DNA of 64,000 nucleotides from Bdellovibrionia bacterium (GTDB taxonomy: Bacteria > Bdellovibrionota > Bdellovibrionia > Bdellovibrionales > JAUICD01). Shown here in pieces: positions 17,612 through 26,537 of the stretch (within the stretch, counting starts at the first letter, position 1; each line of letters begins with the position of its first letter). A model generated the notes under the pieces. That model had not been told where the DNA came from and did no database searches. It was given only the letters and a program-made list of their open reading frames with translations. A program made the translations under genes and the position numbers. The DNA is taken from positions 18,691 to 82,690 of the forward strand of contig JAUICD010000010.1 in the NCBI GenBank assembly GCA_030427965.1, in the 5' to 3' direction.

Positions 17612-18220
17612 ATGAAAGAAGCCTACCACGCATTTGACTGGCAAACTTGTCAGCCTTTGCCTGTTATTGGCGTTGATGAGGTGGGGCGTGGTTGTCTGGC
17701 CGGCCCCGTGTATGCAGCAGCCGTTATATTGGATGAAACCAAAGATTATTCTGAGTATACAGATTCTAAAAAACTGACTCCTGTCCGTCGAAAAAAAATG
17801 TCAGAGCAAATTTTAAGAGACCACCGAGTTGGAATTGGCTTTGCAAATCGAGAAGAGATAGATCGCTTAAACATTTTACGAGCGGCACTTCTTGCAATGA
17901 AAAGAGCAGTTGAGGAATTGGGTGAAAGTTACGGACATATTATTGTTGATGGAAACTTTGCAATTCCAGGAATACATTCTGGCTTTAAACAAACTCCACT
18001 TGTCAAAGGGGACTTGAGAGCAATGCCAGTGGCGGCGGCCTCTATTGTTGCCAAAGTTGTTCGAGATGAATGGATGATGGAGCTATCAAATCGTTTTCCG
18101 GAGTATGGATTTGAGAAACATAAAGGGTATTCGACAAAACTTCATAAAGAATCGATCTCTCGTATCGGCCCCTGTGAAGAACATCGACGAACCTTCTCTG
18201 GGGTCAAGGAATTCCTATAA
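17612..18220 (+). CDS. rnhB: Ribonuclease HII
   Basis: RNase HII removes ribonucleotides from DNA and RNA-DNA hybrids. The 202-residue protein shows the catalytic motif VIGVDEVGRGCLAGPV (Asp, Glu), the VDGN block, and the VVRDEWM and YGFEKHKGYSTK motifs. Length and order are standard. It sits 5 nt after rplS, a common arrangement. The last 116 nt overlap the frame of the YraN-like gene. Confidence 0.96.
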   Translation: MKEAYHAFDWQTCQPLPVIGVDEVGRGCLAGPVYAAAVILDETKDYSEYTDSKKLTPVRRKKMSEQILRDHRVGIGFANREEIDRLNILRAALLAMKRAVEELGESYGHIIVDGNFAIPGIHSGFKQTPLVKGDLRAMPVAAASIVAKVVRDEWMMELSNRFPEYGFEKHKGYSTKLHKESISRIGPCEEHRRTFSGVKEFL

Positions 18221-18530
18221 GTCCAAAAAATCTGTGTCACAGGCGATAGCTCACTATAAATCAAAGGGTTGGAGTTTTTTTAAAAGCGAGTGGAACACTC
18301 CTTTTGGAGAATTGGATCTTGTTTTTCAAAAAGCATCAACGCTTCTTATTGTTGAAGTTAAGGCTGTTGAGAGTATTGAGTTTCTAGAACGCTATTTCCA
18401 AAGCGGACAATTTGAAAGACAGAAAAGAATTTTATCTTGGTTGAATGAGTTCAAGCACGATGTGGAATTTGAGCTTTTTGTTTTAGAAAATGGAAAACAC
18501 GAATTTCAGTTTTCAGATTTTGAGTGGTAA
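18105..18530 (+). CDS. YraN/UPF0102-like protein (predicted nuclease fold)
   Basis: The frame encodes 141 residues, but similarity to the UPF0102 family begins only near residue 40 (SVSQAIAHYKSKGW), through NTPFGELDLVF and LLIVEVKAVES, where D and E-x-K form a nuclease-like active site. Translation may therefore start at a GTG (18174 or 18234) instead of ATG 18105, which lies deep in rnhB. None of these starts has a good ribosome site. The family usually follows rnhB and has no settled function. The usual Arg-rich stretch after EVK is missing, so the copy is divergent. Confidence 0.68.
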   Translation: MDLRNIKGIRQNFIKNRSLVSAPVKNIDEPSLGSRNSYKSKKSVSQAIAHYKSKGWSFFKSEWNTPFGELDLVFQKASTLLIVEVKAVESIEFLERYFQSGQFERQKRILSWLNEFKHDVEFELFVLENGKHEFQFSDFEW

Positions 18531-18602
18531 AAAACTCAAACTGACCTATAACAGTGTTGATCTTTGATAACCATAGGCTTCTCAAATACTTAAAAACTGG
18601 TT

Positions 18603-19058
18603 TTAAAATGTGTACAGCTGAACTTGCATCTGAACGCCTTGGATAGTCCCACTTTGTGTGAAGAGCGGGCCTATCGTGGGGCGAAAATGATGAGCTTCTT
18701 CATCATTGTAGACATCTTCTTGATCAGGAAGAGCGTCTGGAGATGGCTCTTCCTCTTCAACAGGAATTTCAGGGTCAACAACTTCGCCCTCACCTGGGAC
18801 GAAATATACAATATAAGACCCTAGAAGTATTCCTGCGTAAAGTCCAAGAGAAGCGCCGACAGCAATAGATTTTAGATGTTCGCCAGGTTGCTCTCGAAAT
18901 GCCAGTGTGGCAGCGCCAACAAGAGATCCTGCTAAAACTCCATAAGTACAACTCATTAAAAACTCTCGGAGAGGTTCTGCGGTGGATTTGTGTGGAACGA
19001 CGAGCACAACTGTCATAATTAGCGTAACCAGGATGTATCTCAGTCGTGAGCGCTTCAT
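18603..19058 (-). CDS. Membrane/secreted protein of unknown function
   Basis: A 151-residue protein with an N-terminal signal-like helix (LRYILVTLIMTVVLVVP), then two hydrophobic Gly/Ala-rich segments (YGVLAGSLVGAATLAF; IAVGASLGLYAGILLGSYIVYF), an acidic Pro/Glu stretch (PEIPVEEEEPSPD) and a C terminus with no further TM. I do not recognise a family. It is convergent with the YraN-like gene and lies 71 nt downstream of lptD on the same strand. It may be an inner-membrane protein with an extracytoplasmic tail. Confidence 0.55.
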   Translation of the reverse strand: MKRSRLRYILVTLIMTVVLVVPHKSTAEPLREFLMSCTYGVLAGSLVGAATLAFREQPGEHLKSIAVGASLGLYAGILLGSYIVYFVPGEGEVVDPEIPVEEEEPSPDALPDQEDVYNDEEAHHFRPTIGPLFTQSGTIQGVQMQVQLYTF

Positions 19059-19129
19059 ATCTTAAGTCTTCAAGGTTCAAGTGAAATTGTCAATAAAAGG
19101 TCTTTATTTTAAGAGATCGTCCTTTTTTC

Positions 19130-21379
19130 TCAGCCCCCGAATGAGGTTTCAGATTTTCCATCAAAGAGAAAGAGAATTTCAAATCCAAAAGAAGAGGAGG
19201 CTCCAACCTCCTGTCTGTGCGAGAAGTCAAAGGCCCAGCAGTTTCCAGGTGGTTTGAGCCGAAGTCGATATTTATAGGAACGAACTTTTTCAGTTAAAAT
19301 AGAGTAGGTGATTCCACCATCTAAGGAAAAAAAGTTGGAAATGACCCCAGCTCGAAAAGTCATGTCTTGTACGCGTTGAACTGTTTGAATTCCGTCATTG
19401 TCTTGCAAATTGAAGTCCTGCAAATACTCAAGTTCAACGTAATCGCCAAAATCTCCAGAAGCTCTCAAGCGAGAAGAGACGGTGGCTTCATTTTGGTAGG
19501 GAAAGTACTTTAAAACTGTGTGAGTGTTGAAGTTATCGAGTCGAATATTTAGTAAACTGACAAGTTCTGACCATGGTTGTTTGGGAGAATCTGTTTCTCT
19601 ATAAGCTTCATAGAAGTCATAGGATTGTGAAATGTGAAAGTTGATGATTCTTTGATACTCACCACTAGTGCCATTCCAACGTCTTCGAACAATGTTATTA
19701 TTCAGTGCAAAAGTCACAATGTTGCTATCTGTAAGGCGGTCTTTGTAGTCAAATTGAAGTTTGTCACCGTCAACAAGGGGTTGATTTTGTTTAAAGAAAA
19801 GTTCTTCATCTGTTTCTTTAAAAAACGGGTGTTCTTCTGTAGATCTCCAAGGGATATTGGAGTAGCTAATAATAGGTTGAATTTCGTGCCGATATCTTGT
19901 GTCTTTTAATTCCTTTCCACCATATATGGCACTCAATCGTGTTCGAGCATCCAGTTGAGTTCGTAAAAAACGTCGCTCTGTGGTTGGGTCGACTCCATCT
20001 TTGAATTGGTATCTCATCTCCTGATAGGAAACAGAAGGGATAAGTTCAATTCGATTTCCTAGATTAAAAGGAGTTGAAAGCCTGGGAGTCACAATAATTC
20101 TTTGTCCAGTTCGGTAGTCATCGACATCCTCATTGAATTCGGTGCCATCTGATGTGTCATTGTCGTCAAAAGAGTTTTCTCGACGAGCAAAATTGATGTA
20201 GTTGAACGAAAGGTCTGCAAAAATGGGAGTGTCTCCAAGGCGACTTGGTACTAGTACGCTTCGGATTTCAGGATACCTATGTACAGAATTGGAATTGTCG
20301 TGAATAGGGCTTGATTCCAAAAGACTATGGTAGAGAGAGGCATCCACGCTGGAGTGGGTACTTTCAGTGTTCTTTGCAAACGAGACTCGGTTCTCTAAAG
20401 CAGGGTCACCGTGACCTGGCATTTCATTTGGGAAATCTTTTGGAAAGAGAGTGTCACTGACCAAATTGATATCGATGTCATTGAAATATCCGTTTGGAAG
20501 CTCATAGTGGTGACCATATCTGAAATGATATCGCCCAAGTGGCTCGTCGACTTCGGGGCGTCTTAGTCGAATCCTTTCCTCATTGCTAGCAGCGTATCGG
20601 TCTTTCATATAAGAGGTGTCAAATTCTCCGCCACTTTCTTCGCTCAAAAGATATCTGTAATTGAGAAGTCCTTTGGCGCCACGTTTTTCGTAATTAGTTA
20701 GAGCAATTGTTGCATCTTGATTGTCAGAGATGGCCCAAAAAAACTCTTCAGTGATAGAAAAACCACTTGTCCCGTCTACTTCAAATTTCGGGAATAAGAA
20801 CCCTGTTTGACGTTTACTCTTTAGAGGAACAACAAGATAGGGAAGCCAAAAAACTGGAATTCCAGCAATTTTCAATGTAGAGCTCTTAATATGGGCGTAT
20901 CCTCCGATTTCCGCATTGATTTTAGAGCCTGAAAAACTCCAGGCGGGAGGACATGTGGAGCATGCCGTGTAGTATCCATCCTCTGCTTCAAAAGTGGTTT
21001 TGCTTGTGCGGTTGACAACTTTACCTTGAAATGCAATTTGCCCAACTAGCACAAACCCATTTTTGATGGAACCAGTTTCTTCTGCGTAATTGAGGAAAAT
21101 CTCATCACCTTCCATATATATTTCAGTTCCAATAAGTTTGACATTGCCTCTAGCGACAACTTTTTTTTCTTTGAGATAAATGATAGCTTCATCGCAGGTG
21201 AGTGTTTCATCTTTGAAGGTTGCGCTTACATTTTTTGTAAGTGCAATGGTTCCTTCTTTTAGATTTCGTTTCATGTTGTCCGCACTTAAGGAGAGCTCAC
21301 CATCTGGGGTTGCAAATTGTGAGAAGCTCACAGAGTGATAAAAAAATATAAAAAGTAGAGAAATAATTTTACCAATCAC
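19130..21379 (-). CDS. lptD: LPS-assembly protein LptD
   Basis: LptD is the outer-membrane barrel that inserts lipopolysaccharide into the surface. The 749-residue protein has a signal peptide, an OstA/LptA-like jellyroll (about 25-130: LSLSADNMKRNLKEG, CDEAIIYLKEKKVVARGNV), a Cys pair (TACSTCPPAW), the family block KSSTLKIAGIPVFWLPYLVVP, then a long barrel domain rich in alternating aromatic residues. Translation starts at a GTG whose GTGA overlaps the stop of the CHASE2 gene, so the two are translationally coupled. The size is typical. An outer membrane with LPS or a related glycolipid follows. Confidence 0.92.
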   Translation of the reverse strand: MIGKIISLLFIFFYHSVSFSQFATPDGELSLSADNMKRNLKEGTIALTKNVSATFKDETLTCDEAIIYLKEKKVVARGNVKLIGTEIYMEGDEIFLNYAEETGSIKNGFVLVGQIAFQGKVVNRTSKTTFEAEDGYYTACSTCPPAWSFSGSKINAEIGGYAHIKSSTLKIAGIPVFWLPYLVVPLKSKRQTGFLFPKFEVDGTSGFSITEEFFWAISDNQDATIALTNYEKRGAKGLLNYRYLLSEESGGEFDTSYMKDRYAASNEERIRLRRPEVDEPLGRYHFRYGHHYELPNGYFNDIDINLVSDTLFPKDFPNEMPGHGDPALENRVSFAKNTESTHSSVDASLYHSLLESSPIHDNSNSVHRYPEIRSVLVPSRLGDTPIFADLSFNYINFARRENSFDDNDTSDGTEFNEDVDDYRTGQRIIVTPRLSTPFNLGNRIELIPSVSYQEMRYQFKDGVDPTTERRFLRTQLDARTRLSAIYGGKELKDTRYRHEIQPIISYSNIPWRSTEEHPFFKETDEELFFKQNQPLVDGDKLQFDYKDRLTDSNIVTFALNNNIVRRRWNGTSGEYQRIINFHISQSYDFYEAYRETDSPKQPWSELVSLLNIRLDNFNTHTVLKYFPYQNEATVSSRLRASGDFGDYVELEYLQDFNLQDNDGIQTVQRVQDMTFRAGVISNFFSLDGGITYSILTEKVRSYKYRLRLKPPGNCWAFDFSHRQEVGASSSFGFEILFLFDGKSETSFGG

Positions 21380-23289
21380 AAGACCAGCTTTTCTGATGAA
21401 TTTGTACGATTGCTCAAATTGGATTGTTTGGGGGTTGGATCTGAAGTTTTTAAACTGAGTGGGTCTTTGAGGTTAAGTCCATTTTTTTGGTTGTGTTTTT
21501 TTTCGTGTACTTCATTTGATTTTCGAAACCAGGTTAAAATCAAAAATACAAAAAAGACAAGCAGGATGGGAAGTGAGACATTGACAAGAGTTCCATTTTT
21601 GTAGAGAAGAAAAAAGTCGAGTAGATATATGACTGAAGCAAGAAATAGAGAGAGAAGAAAACCATAAAATATGCGAATTTGTGAAAGAAAGCAACTAAAA
21701 GTTATTCCAATCAATAAAAGAGCAGCAAGCATCCATGGGGCTTCCAAAGTGACATTGTGGGTAAGGAAGTTTTTATCTAAAATATTCCCAATTATATTTG
21801 CATGAGCTTCAAGCTTTAAGAACTTCTTATCAAACGGGGTCTGAATATAGTTTTTTGAATCTCTTAAGCCAATAAGAAATGTTTTATCTCGAATATAACG
21901 AGATTTGGAAATGCTCATTTGTTCAATGCGACCGTTTAAAAGTTTTGTTATTTCAGATTTATCAGATTCATTAAAAAGTTCTGAAGCTCTCATATGAGGG
22001 TAGGTGTAGCTGGGGCCAGAGAAGTTGATATAAAGATTCCCTCTTGAATCTGTTGGTATTGGAGTGGTGTTCTCACCTGTGTCGAGATTTGTGAGAGACA
22101 AAGTTGAAATGAACTTATTTCCAGTGATGGTGTGTTGTTCCATCACGACAGAAGAACCGAGTTGTTCTTTGAGCATTGCAGTTTTAAGAGCTAAAGAAGG
22201 GAGAAAGAGCTCTCCCCACCGAACGACAAGTGGGACTTTACGAGTGATTCCATCTGAATCCTTTGGGATATTGAAAAATGCACTAAATTTTGTTCCTTGA
22301 CTGATAATTCCAGTATTGACCACCCAGTTTCCAGTATAGGGAACTAAGTTTTTAGGCACAGAATTTTTAAAATCATCTATGAACTTATTTGGAGATATTT
22401 CTTTTAAGCTGGAATCGCTTTCTTGAATTGAGCCCCATGTGTCTTTAAGGATTTGAATGAGAGGGTCTGAATTGGATGTCAGCCATTGGGAACAAAACTC
22501 TTCCTGAGACTTTAAAATGGCCCTCTGGGTTTTGTTTCTTCTCGACCAGCGATTTTCAGAGGAATAGCGCTCTTTGATGGAATCTTCAATTTGAGTCAGT
22601 TCTTGTTCAAATAAAGAGTATAGAAATTCAGGTGGATTTATAGGATAGTTATCTACAGAAACAAGGTGGCGTTGATCGTTTTCTAGTACAAGATAATTGG
22701 GATCATTGAGAGTAATGGTTTGTTGGCAAATTTCCTGATAAGGGTATAATTGAGATGAACTCTCTTTCCAAGCCCCAGCCATAATCAAGCTTTCACTGTG
22801 GCGTTCAATGGCTCGTGAAAACTGAATGTCTGTATTGAGTTTTCGTATTGCGCGGTTGATAAGCCCTAGGCTTTCTGTATCAGATGTTTGCCCACGGAGG
22901 TATTCTAGGTATTTGAGTGCTTCTGCATTTTCAGATCCTGAAAAAAGGATATCAAAGCCGATGATATTTGCACCATAGGCCATTAGGCGCTCCACTATGT
23001 CTGCCATTCGGCTTCGAGACCAGGGCCATTTGCCAATATTGTCAGTGGCTTCGGAGTCAATTACGAGTAGGACAATAGAGTTATTGGGAGATGTAGGGCC
23101 TTTTGTTTGCATCTTGAAGTCAGAAAGTACGTGATGGATTCTTTCTAGAATCCTGGGACTGTCTTGAGGAGTTAGATTGTAATACTGGACTGAGACAAAG
23201 AGAGAAAAAATAAGGGTTGTTAAAATGCCGATTTTGAATGGAGTAAGGTTGGCGAAAACCTTTCCTAGCTTTTTGATCGATTCAGGCAT
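21376..23289 (-). CDS. CHASE2-domain membrane protein without output domain
   Basis: A 637-residue protein with TM helix 1 at about 17-38, a large extracytoplasmic CHASE2 domain (SIVLLVIDSEATDNIGKWPWSR, IIGFDILF, TFLIGLRDS...TPFD), then three C-terminal TM helices (about 515-590) and a short Ser/Asn/Lys-rich tail. CHASE2 normally senses signals for an attached adenylate cyclase, kinase or GGDEF domain; none follows here. The stop is coupled to the lptD start by GTGA, so a role in sensing envelope or LPS state is a possibility, inferred from context only. Confidence 0.78.
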   Translation of the reverse strand: MPESIKKLGKVFANLTPFKIGILTTLIFSLFVSVQYYNLTPQDSPRILERIHHVLSDFKMQTKGPTSPNNSIVLLVIDSEATDNIGKWPWSRSRMADIVERLMAYGANIIGFDILFSGSENAEALKYLEYLRGQTSDTESLGLINRAIRKLNTDIQFSRAIERHSESLIMAGAWKESSSQLYPYQEICQQTITLNDPNYLVLENDQRHLVSVDNYPINPPEFLYSLFEQELTQIEDSIKERYSSENRWSRRNKTQRAILKSQEEFCSQWLTSNSDPLIQILKDTWGSIQESDSSLKEISPNKFIDDFKNSVPKNLVPYTGNWVVNTGIISQGTKFSAFFNIPKDSDGITRKVPLVVRWGELFLPSLALKTAMLKEQLGSSVVMEQHTITGNKFISTLSLTNLDTGENTTPIPTDSRGNLYINFSGPSYTYPHMRASELFNESDKSEITKLLNGRIEQMSISKSRYIRDKTFLIGLRDSKNYIQTPFDKKFLKLEAHANIIGNILDKNFLTHNVTLEAPWMLAALLLIGITFSCFLSQIRIFYGFLLSLFLASVIYLLDFFLLYKNGTLVNVSLPILLVFFVFLILTWFRKSNEVHEKKHNQKNGLNLKDPLSLKTSDPTPKQSNLSNRTNSSEKLVL

Positions 23290-23368
23290 TTGTCTTCCAA
23301 GCTGTTGTAAACATATCGATTTTTAATATTTTAGTGCTATTAATAGATTAATGTCATTGATAGAAGAA

Positions 23369-24214
23369 TCAACGGCTTTTCATCTGTTCGATTAAATTAT
23401 AAATTTCGCTTCTTGTTAGGGATGTGAGCTCTTTGAGTTCGTTTAGTATATCCTTATTGCTTAGCTGCTGGCTGAGTCGTTTGCCAATGAGTTTCTTAAG
23501 ATCTTCTTTGGATAGGCTTTGAGGAGGGGTTCCTTCATAAATGAGGACGAACTCGCCTTTGGGCTTGTTTTTTTTATAATGCTCCAGTGCTGTCGACACA
23601 GTGCCATTGAAATAGCTTTCAAAAGGCTTTGTGAGCTCACGAAAGACTTCAAGCTTTCTGTTGCCAAAGATATCCAAACTGTCTTTCAGGTGTGCTAGAA
23701 GTCGGTGTGGAGATTCAAAGTAAATAAGTCGATAGGGAAGACTGGATACGGATTGAAAGTTTAGCTTTCGTGCGCTCTCTGTTTTTGGTGGAAACCCTAA
23801 AAATAATGGATGAGGTGAGGGGCCTGAGGATTCGCTGACGCTGAGTGCTGTTGTCAGAGAGCTAACCCCGGGGATAGGGGTGACTTTAAACCCTTCTTTT
23901 CTTACAAGTCGTACAGCTTCAAAGCCAGGGTCTGATATGTTCGGTGTTCCTGCATCTGTCACTAATGCCACGCTCTTTCCTGAATTGAGTTTGTCTAGAA
24001 TAGACTGTGACCCACTTTCTTCATTGTGATCATGATAAGAAATCACCTGTCCACACTCAATTTTCATTTCAGAAGCGAATTGACCGAAGGTACGGGTGTC
24101 CTCTGCTGCAATACAATCCACAGACTTAAGGGTATTCAAAGCACGTAAGGTGATGTCTTCATTATGACCTATGGGAAGTGCAACAATGTAGAGGGTCGGA
24201 TTTTCGCTAATCAT
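23369..24214 (-). CDS. rsmI: 16S rRNA (cytidine(1402)-2'-O)-methyltransferase RsmI
   Basis: RsmI methylates the ribose of C1402 in 16S rRNA. The 281-residue protein is a class III methyltransferase: LYIVALPIGHNEDITLRAL, IAAEDTRTFG, ALVTDAGTPNISDPGF, GVSSLTTALSVS, FLGFPPK, YFESPHRLLAHL and EFVLIYEG are family blocks. The N-terminal motif reads PIGHNED where PIGNLGD is usual. A helical C-terminal extension (LSNKDILNELKEL) is present. It ends 79 nt before the CHASE2 gene and is probably a separate unit. Confidence 0.93.
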   Translation of the reverse strand: MISENPTLYIVALPIGHNEDITLRALNTLKSVDCIAAEDTRTFGQFASEMKIECGQVISYHDHNEESGSQSILDKLNSGKSVALVTDAGTPNISDPGFEAVRLVRKEGFKVTPIPGVSSLTTALSVSESSGPSPHPLFLGFPPKTESARKLNFQSVSSLPYRLIYFESPHRLLAHLKDSLDIFGNRKLEVFRELTKPFESYFNGTVSTALEHYKKNKPKGEFVLIYEGTPPQSLSKEDLKKLIGKRLSQQLSNKDILNELKELTSLTRSEIYNLIEQMKSR

Positions 24215-24295
24215 AAGTCTAATTTTTAGCAGATTCGGGGCGGAAAATGAAATGGAATTCTATACTAAATATTGAGAGAGAGGGGAAATTGACCT

Positions 24296-24718
24296 ATGCA
24301 AGCAAGAGTTGAAGTGAACGGAGATGTATCGATCATTCATTTATCTGGGTATTTGGACTTTGAAACCACCCAGTTTTTTGAGTCGACCTGCTTAAGTGGT
24401 ATTTCCACTGCCAATGTTATATTTGATTTTTCGGAGTTGAACTTTGTAGGCTCAAGTGGATTGACTCCATTTCTGGAGTCTATTCGATCTTTTGCAGATA
24501 AAACCTCAACCCCGATTCGTTTTAGTGGTGTGGGAATTGAGTTTCGTCGGCTTATGATGATTGGAGAACTCAGTGGGTATGCGTTCTTTGATAGAGCTGG
24601 CGATGCATTACAGGCCATTCACGAGCCTTTAGGTCTATCAGAGGCGGTTGAAGGTCCTTCTATTGGTTATCAAATTTCTGATGATTGGATTTCTGGTTCA
24701 GGTGAGAGCGAAAACTGA
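24296..24718 (+). CDS. STAS-domain anti-sigma factor antagonist-like protein
   Basis: A 140-residue protein whose first 105 residues form a STAS domain: DVSIIHLSGYLDFETTQFFE, then VIFDFSELNFVGSSGLTPFLESI. The SS pair in the VGSSGL loop is the usual phosphorylation site in SpoIIAA-like antagonists. A short acidic tail follows. No anti-sigma kinase or phosphatase is encoded nearby, so the partner is elsewhere. GAGAGAGGGG precedes the ATG. It is convergent with the coiled-coil gene. Confidence 0.85.
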   Translation: MQARVEVNGDVSIIHLSGYLDFETTQFFESTCLSGISTANVIFDFSELNFVGSSGLTPFLESIRSFADKTSTPIRFSGVGIEFRRLMMIGELSGYAFFDRAGDALQAIHEPLGLSEAVEGPSIGYQISDDWISGSGESEN

Positions 24719-24784
24719 TTCCTATTAAAAACATCCAATAAAAATCTTTTTAAGATCAATAGAAAAACAATTTAGTTTGAGTTT

Positions 24785-25828
24785 CTAGACTTTACCCACA
24801 AGTACTTGTTTTTGTATTTCATCAAGACGTTTTTCAAGAGATTCTATATGAGAATCAGGGATTCTTGTGGGGGAAGTTCTTGAGGGCACTTGAGGAGCTT
24901 CTTTTCTAGGAGTGTAAGTTGTAGTAGGTATGTTCTTTTGTTTTAGAGCTTTCTTTTTGAGCAACTCTTGAATCTGTTCTTTTTGTTTTGAAGCAATTTC
25001 AAGTTCGCTTCGAACTTTTATGAGTTCTTTTTCTGAAGATTTCTCATTTGCTTTGGCTTCGATCATTTCATTTCGGTAGTTGTTCAATTCCAAAAAGTAT
25101 TTGTTTTCCATCTCATCACGACGTCTTTCTGCTAGGACTGTTCGATTTTCAAGTGTGACATGAGAGTGTTGTAGATTCGAGATTTGATTTTTTAGATTGG
25201 AATTTTCTTCAGAAATGTTTTCAACGATTTTAGAGAGCTGTTCATTTTTGCTCAAAGATTTTCTTAAATCACTTCCAAGTGACTCCTGGAGTTTTTGTAT
25301 TGCTTCTTCTTTTTCCTTTCCGACGTTCTTCACGTGCTGATAAGCTTCTTCAAGTTGTTTTTTGAATTGAGTATTTTGTTCTGTTAGCCATTGGATTTCT
25401 GTATTTTGTTTGTGAGTTTTAAGACTCATTCCGTAGATCAGAGGGCGAAGCCACCTTAAGGCTCTTCTGTGATATCGCTCAAGAAGCCCCACTCTTTTTT
25501 TGAATTGTGCTTCTCTCTTTGCCCAAGTCTCTTGGTTCTCATTGAAGCGAGAGTAGTTTTCAGCAAATTGTTTCTCCAGATCTTTTAAACTGAGTTCTAA
25601 GGTATCTCTGGACAGTGTGATCTTTTTTAATGCGACTTTGGCTTCTTGTAGTTCAAAACTTTGTTCGTTATCTGAGGATTTTAGAGCTTTGAGTTCTGCA
25701 TTCAATTCTTGAATTCTGTTTTCAAGAAGATCTCTTTGCTTGGACTGGATTTGAACTTGTTGAGAGAGGTTCTTGTTTTGTTGAATAAGGGATTCAACAG
25801 TTGAAGTGGGTATGAAAGATGGATTCAA
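24785..25828 (-). CDS. Long coiled-coil protein
   Basis: A 347-residue protein that is mostly coiled coil: residues about 12-110 and 135-290 are heptad-like, rich in Glu, Lys, Gln and Leu, broken by a basic segment (FKKRVGLLERYHRRALRWLRPLIYG). A Pro/Thr/Ser stretch and a short helix end the protein. No enzymatic motif and no TM. Translation probably starts at TTG 25828, which has GAGGTGA about 5 nt upstream. Function unknown; a structural or scaffolding role is an inference. Confidence 0.65.
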   Translation of the reverse strand: MNPSFIPTSTVESLIQQNKNLSQQVQIQSKQRDLLENRIQELNAELKALKSSDNEQSFELQEAKVALKKITLSRDTLELSLKDLEKQFAENYSRFNENQETWAKREAQFKKRVGLLERYHRRALRWLRPLIYGMSLKTHKQNTEIQWLTEQNTQFKKQLEEAYQHVKNVGKEKEEAIQKLQESLGSDLRKSLSKNEQLSKIVENISEENSNLKNQISNLQHSHVTLENRTVLAERRRDEMENKYFLELNNYRNEMIEAKANEKSSEKELIKVRSELEIASKQKEQIQELLKKKALKQKNIPTTTYTPRKEAPQVPSRTSPTRIPDSHIESLEKRLDEIQKQVLVGKV

Positions 25829-25976
25829 AAAATCACCTCACTAGAAGATTGGAGTCTTAGTAAAGTCTCTCTTTTCTGAAGCGTTCAGTCAAAGGTATTG
25901 AAAGAGCATCGGCGCCTCAGGGTTGTTTCAATATGAGAATCTCTAAATATCCTAGACGAATGGCCGATAAAGATTC

Positions 25977-26537
25977 ATGGGAGCTATAGAGAAACTTAAA
26001 GAGATAATGGAAGAAGAGGGCATGAACAGCCTCGAAGAGGACATGAATGCTCGTGTCACAGGGCTTGCCTTTGGGCTAGGTCATACGATTTTGACTCTTG
26101 TTGCTCAATCTCGTTTTGATATGGCAATTGGTGAGATTGACAATCTAAAGAAGGCGCATAAAGAGCTTCCTATTCTTTTTCGTAAATCTGAGAGATTTCT
26201 AAGCCACTGTAAAGAATTGGTCCAAGCTATTAAAATGAAAAAGAGTTTTCCGAATATCTCAACACTTCCTCTTTCAAAGCAAGAGGAGATGCATGATCGG
26301 ATTATGGATCATTTTGAAGAATTAAAGAGTTCTTTGAAGAAAATTGATCGGATGGAAGCTGACATTCGAGTTCAAGATGCAAGATCTTCACTTTGGGTTG
26401 TCCGTACGTTTGCGATTTGCACTTGTGTGGTTGTGGCATTTGCCATTGCACTTGAAGCCCACCGAACTATGGGTAAGCCTGTTAGAGTCATTTTAGAAGA
26501 TTTAAGTAAAATGGTATTCAATCTTTTTGGTTTATAA
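25977..26537 (+). CDS. Helical protein with C-terminal membrane segment
   Basis: A 186-residue protein, mostly alpha-helical and charged, with one hydrophobic segment near 142-160 (FAICTCVVVAFAIALEA) followed by about 25 residues. I recognise no family. It may be anchored at its C-terminal end with the helical body in the cytoplasm. It is divergent from the coiled-coil gene and converges with the VKOR-DsbA gene, with a 6-nt overlap of the ends. Ribosome site is weak. Confidence 0.55.
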   Translation: MGAIEKLKEIMEEEGMNSLEEDMNARVTGLAFGLGHTILTLVAQSRFDMAIGEIDNLKKAHKELPILFRKSERFLSHCKELVQAIKMKKSFPNISTLPLSKQEEMHDRIMDHFEELKSSLKKIDRMEADIRVQDARSSLWVVRTFAICTCVVVAFAIALEAHRTMGKPVRVILEDLSKMVFNLFGL

